Assembly: GCA_964354375.1 (NCBI GenBank)
Contig: CAYGZQ010000008.1
Location: 27,239-91,238 of the forward strand
DNA: 64,000 nucleotides
Direction of reading: 5' to 3'
Origin: CAYGZQ01 sp964354375 [NCBI: uncultured Planctomycetota bacterium]
GTDB lineage: Bacteria > JAJVIF01 > JAPKYR01
In this document: positions 61,787-64,000 of the stretch, one piece after another
Numbering within the stretch: position 1 is the first letter of the stretch
Layout: each line of letters starts with the position of its first letter
The notes under the pieces: model-generated
Seen by the model: only the letters and a program-made list of their open reading frames with translations
Database searches by the model: none
Told to the model about the DNA's origin: nothing
Position numbers and translations under genes: made by a program

Positions 61787-62422
61787 GTGCCGGCATTCGC
61801 AGACGAACTTTTCAAGCAGCTTTCCAAGATCCCCTTGCTGACCCCAAGCGAGGAGCGCAAACTCTGGAGGGAGTACAAGGATAACGACTCCCTGGAAGCT
61901 CGCCAGGAGCTGATATATCGCTACCAACCCCTGGTCTGCAAGATCGTCACCATCCTGAAGCCTTCGGAGCAAGTCTACCTGGATCTCTTCCAGGAGGGCG
62001 TGGTCGGGCTTGTGGAGGCTGTCGAGCGGTTCGAGCCCCAGCGTGGTTTCAAGTTCTCCACCTATGCCAGGTTTCGGATACGTGGACGCGCGCTAACCTA
62101 CCTCCAGAAGCACGTCCGGGCTCCGCAGATAATGTCGGAAAGCGACCAATTGTCCCTTCTCCTTCAAAATATACCCGACACCAAGCCCGATCCGGACGAG
62201 CATGCTGAAGACTCGTTCCTGCTTGACAGAATCTACGAGTGCGTGGACGCGTTGCCGGAGAAAGAAAAAGCCGCGTTTGTCGCCGTGGTTCTGAAGGAGG
62301 AGGAGCCGAAGCAGGTCGCGAAGCGCATGAAGATCAGCCGAAGCTACCTGTCCAGGCTGCTCAAGAAGAGCTGGAAGAGAATAAGGGACATGTTGGACGA
62401 CCTGAGGGACGATCTGGATTGA
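61787..62422 (+). CDS. Sigma-70 family RNA polymerase sigma factor
   Basis: The protein has 211 residues from GTG 61787. Region 1.2 resembles LTPSEERKLWREYK; region 2 (LIYRYQPLVCKIV, LDLFQEGVVGLVEAVERFEP, FKFSTYARFRIRGRALTYLQ) contains the core-binding and -10 recognition helices; region 4 (ALPEKEKAAFVAVVLKEEEP, AKRMKISRSYLSRLLKKSWK) the -35 helix-turn-helix. Region 3 is short. The size and layout fit alternative sigma factors of the SigF/SigB/WhiG or RpoH-like kind rather than ECF. SpoIIE-type phosphatases and an RsbW-like kinase at 22-28 kb could control such a factor; direct linkage is inference. Confidence 0.88.
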   Translation: MPAFADELFKQLSKIPLLTPSEERKLWREYKDNDSLEARQELIYRYQPLVCKIVTILKPSEQVYLDLFQEGVVGLVEAVERFEPQRGFKFSTYARFRIRGRALTYLQKHVRAPQIMSESDQLSLLLQNIPDTKPDPDEHAEDSFLLDRIYECVDALPEKEKAAFVAVVLKEEEPKQVAKRMKISRSYLSRLLKKSWKRIRDMLDDLRDDLD

Positions 62423-62454
62423 GGCCAGCGAAATAGTCAGGCCTCCTTATTTTC
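62421..62454 (+). terminator. Weak terminator after the sigma factor gene
   Basis: GAGGCC/GGCCTC with a 13-nt loop overlaps the stop codon and is followed by CTTATTTT. Confidence 0.45.
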
Positions 62455-62498
62455 ATAGAATTGGGGGGAACTCTGTTAGCGCAGCAACAATTAGTAGA

Positions 62499-62522
62499 GC
62501 CGGTCGCGGCAACGCGACCGGC
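62499..62522. terminator. Perfect GCAA-tetraloop hairpin
   Basis: GCCGGTCGCG/CGCGACCGGC, a 10-bp stem capped by GCAA, is followed on the plus strand by GACTTTTAG. It may be a second terminator for the sigma factor gene. Confidence 0.5.
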
Positions 62523-62532
62523 GCGACTTTTA

Positions 62533-62616
62533 GGGAGTTTCGGGGACAGACTACTAAACTCCTCAACACCCTGTTGAAATAGGCCTCAGACGAGTTTAGC
62601 AGTCTGTCCCCGAAAC
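62533..62616. repeat. 27-bp inverted repeat (GGGGACAGACT type)
   Basis: The left arm 62533-62559 and right arm 62590-62616 are complementary except at one position (GAGTTTCGGGGACAGACT...CTAAACTC). The 30-bp centre has no coding content. It looks like a MITE or REP element of a third kind, similar in style to GGGGACAG elements linked to RAYT or Y1 transposases elsewhere. Confidence 0.7.
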
Positions 62617-62647
62617 TCGGACTTCCGGCATTCACCTCGGGATGTGG

Positions 62648-62656
62648 TGGTATAAT
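62648..62656 (+). promoter_or_regulatory. Extended -10 promoter of iscS
   Basis: TGGTATAAT lies about 64 nt before the start codon. The leader holds an imperfect inverted repeat (TTGAGGTATC/GTTAACCTC) that could be a regulator site. Confidence 0.45.
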
Positions 62657-62719
62657 GGCAAACGGTACCGGATGGTTGAGGTATCCGATTGTTAACCTCG
62701 GACAACAACCCGATGAGAT

Positions 62720-63949
62720 ATGACGCTTCGGCTTCCGATATATCTTGACTACAACGCCACGACCCCGGTGGACCCCAGGGTGCTCGAGGCGATGCTTCCG
62801 TATCTCAGGGACAAATTCGGCAATGCAGCCAGCCGGACTCACAGTTTCGGATGGACCGCCGCCGATGCCGTCACGAAAGCGCGGGAGCAGATTGCCGAGC
62901 TGATCGGGGCCGACCCGAAGGAGATCGTTTTCACTTCCGGCGCGAGCGAGAGCGACAATATCGCGCTGAAGGGCTGCATGGAGAGGTATGCCGACAAGGG
63001 CGACCATCTGATAACCGCCTCGACCGAGCACAAGGCGGTCCTCGACACCGCCGAGTATCTGCAGAAAAAAGGGCTCAAGGTCACGATTCTTTCGGTTGAC
63101 AGCTACGGGCAGGTGCATCCCGACCAGGTCGAGGCCGCGATCACGCCCAGGACCGTGCTCATCAGCGTAATGCTCGCCAACAACGAGACCGGCGTGCTTC
63201 ATCCGGTGAAGGAGATCGGCGAGGTCGCCGAGAAACACGGCGTGATCTTCCATTGCGACGCCACACAGGCGGTGGGCAAGCTCCCAGTCGATGTGAAGGA
63301 CATGCACATTCATCTTCTGTCGATGTCGGGGCACAAGATTTACGGTCCGAAGGGTGTGGGCGTGTTGTACGCCAGGAGCCGGAATCCGAGGGTGAGGCCG
63401 ACCCCGGTGATTCATGGCGGCGGACACGAGCAGGGCATGCGGTCGGGCACTCTCAATGTGCCCGGAATTGTCGGGATGGGTATGGCCTGCGAGCTGTGCA
63501 GGAAGGAAATGAAAGAGGAGATCCCGCGAGTGAGAAATCTGAGGGATCGACTCGAGAAAGGCATCCTGAGCGCGCTCGATGAAGTGTATGTCAACGGACA
63601 TCCCACCGACAGGCTTCCGACCACCACCAACATCAGTTTCAAGTATGTCGAAGGCGAGAGCATAATGATGGCGATGGAGGATATTGCCGTGAGCTCTGGG
63701 TCCGCGTGCACGTCGGCGAGCCTCGCGCCCAGCTACGTGCTTCACGCGATGAATGTGCCGGAATTTCTCGCGCACGCGTCCATAAGATTCAGCCTGGGAC
63801 GTTTCACAACCGGGGAGGAGATCGACTACACGATCAGCAAGGTGATCAAGGCTGTGAACCGGCTGAGGGAGATGAGTCCGCTCTTCGAAATGGCCCAGAA
63901 GGGAATAGACATAGAGAAGATTCAGTGGAAGGACGATCGCGGTCACTAG
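62720..63949 (+). CDS. iscS: Cysteine desulfurase IscS/NifS
   Basis: The protein has 409 residues. It is a class V aminotransferase-fold PLP enzyme: YLDYNATTPVDPRVLEAM at the start, SGASESDNIALKG, STEHKAVLDT, the PLP lysine in SMSGHKIYGPKGVGVLY, HGGGHEQGMRSGTLNVP, and the persulfide Cys in SSGSACTSASLAPS followed by SIRFSLGRFTT. It releases sulfur from cysteine for Fe-S clusters and thio-modifications. The long Cys loop and S-G-S-A-C motif place it with IscS rather than SufS. No iscU or iscR is visible before the window end; a REP element overlaps its stop. Confidence 0.96.
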   Translation: MTLRLPIYLDYNATTPVDPRVLEAMLPYLRDKFGNAASRTHSFGWTAADAVTKAREQIAELIGADPKEIVFTSGASESDNIALKGCMERYADKGDHLITASTEHKAVLDTAEYLQKKGLKVTILSVDSYGQVHPDQVEAAITPRTVLISVMLANNETGVLHPVKEIGEVAEKHGVIFHCDATQAVGKLPVDVKDMHIHLLSMSGHKIYGPKGVGVLYARSRNPRVRPTPVIHGGGHEQGMRSGTLNVPGIVGMGMACELCRKEMKEEIPRVRNLRDRLEKGILSALDEVYVNGHPTDRLPTTTNISFKYVEGESIMMAMEDIAVSSGSACTSASLAPSYVLHAMNVPEFLAHASIRFSLGRFTTGEEIDYTISKVIKAVNRLREMSPLFEMAQKGIDIEKIQWKDDRGH

Positions 63950-63981
63950 CCCCCCTGTAGTCCCCCCCAAGGGGGGGACGG
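63948..63981. repeat. REP family B copy after iscS
   Basis: AGCCCCCCTGTA, then GTCCCCCCCAAGGGGGGGAC, the same element as at 9883-10045. It starts within the stop codon and may serve as the iscS terminator. Confidence 0.8.
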
Positions 63982-64000
63982 CTTCGTCTGCGGGGCGAGT

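Noticed and set aside
61424-61972. Minus-strand frame of 182 codons over the structured region and sigma factor start
   Set aside because: Its composition is unlike neighbouring proteins, it has no ribosome site, and it crosses the sigma factor gene antisense.
1-64000. tRNA, rRNA, tmRNA, RNase P RNA and SRP RNA
   Set aside because: I looked for the T-loop consensus, the CCA-type acceptor pattern and the conserved RNase P, SRP and tmRNA motifs by eye and found none. A covariance search would be decisive.

Overview
The window is a GC-rich chromosomal segment from a diderm (Gram-negative-type) bacterium. The evidence is an Lpt-type lipopolysaccharide export cluster, a TonB-dependent receptor, a TolC-family channel, many lipoproteins with signal peptides, and MreD/PBP2. 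I cannot name the phylum. Several large proteins belong to families I do not recognise, which fits an uncultivated lineage. No rRNA, tRNA or CRISPR array was seen.

Layout. 1-5.0 kb: 3' end of mfd, two exported SurA-N-like proteins, and pyruvate phosphate dikinase. 5.0-5.9 kb: a REP/RAYT unit (palindromic repeats plus a Y1 transposase). 6.1-8.8 kb: mreD-mrdA. 9-11.3 kb: a CHAP hydrolase and an unusual radical SAM protein. 11.5-15.4 kb: a thioredoxin fragment, thioredoxin, a RACo-like corrinoid-protein activator, a Cys-rich protein and a DHH phosphoesterase. 15.5-19.9 kb: a small defence island (HicBA toxin-antitoxin, then a two-gene Gabija system, AT-richer than its surroundings) bordered by the same palindrome family as the RAYT unit. 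20-22 kb: lysA-like gene. 22-28 kb: two SpoIIE/PP2C phosphatases around an Asp23-like protein (partner-switching signalling). 28-34 kb: a two-subunit SMR transporter and a TolC-ATPase-Yip1-adaptor efflux operon with no recognisable FtsX/MacB permease. 34-41.7 kb: pgeF, phosphohexomutase, deoB, and an Lpt cluster (OstA-like, LptB, methyltransferase, LptF/G). 41.9-61 kb: exported proteins, including three large lipoproteins sharing one N-terminal module, and a cobalamin-riboswitch-controlled outer-membrane locus (lipoprotein, BtuB-like receptor, beta-propeller). lexA lies in this stretch. 61-64 kb: a strongly structured intergenic region, a sigma-70 family factor, and iscS.

How it fits together. 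The riboswitch operon looks like a B12 capture system in which a seven-bladed-type propeller and a large lipoprotein assist a TonB receptor. The corrinoid activator at 12.3 kb suggests that B12 is used in the same cell. The three lipoproteins share a roughly 300-370 residue N-terminal module marked by HPFP, FDVxG and ADGxxRW motifs. This module carries different C-terminal payloads: an LVIVD-type propeller, a B12-locus domain, and a PPC-metzincin protease. It is the best candidate here for something undescribed. Other candidates are the palindrome family whose stem arms change together around a constant core, the structured leader before the sigma factor, and the ABC efflux operon with a Yip1 protein in the permease position.
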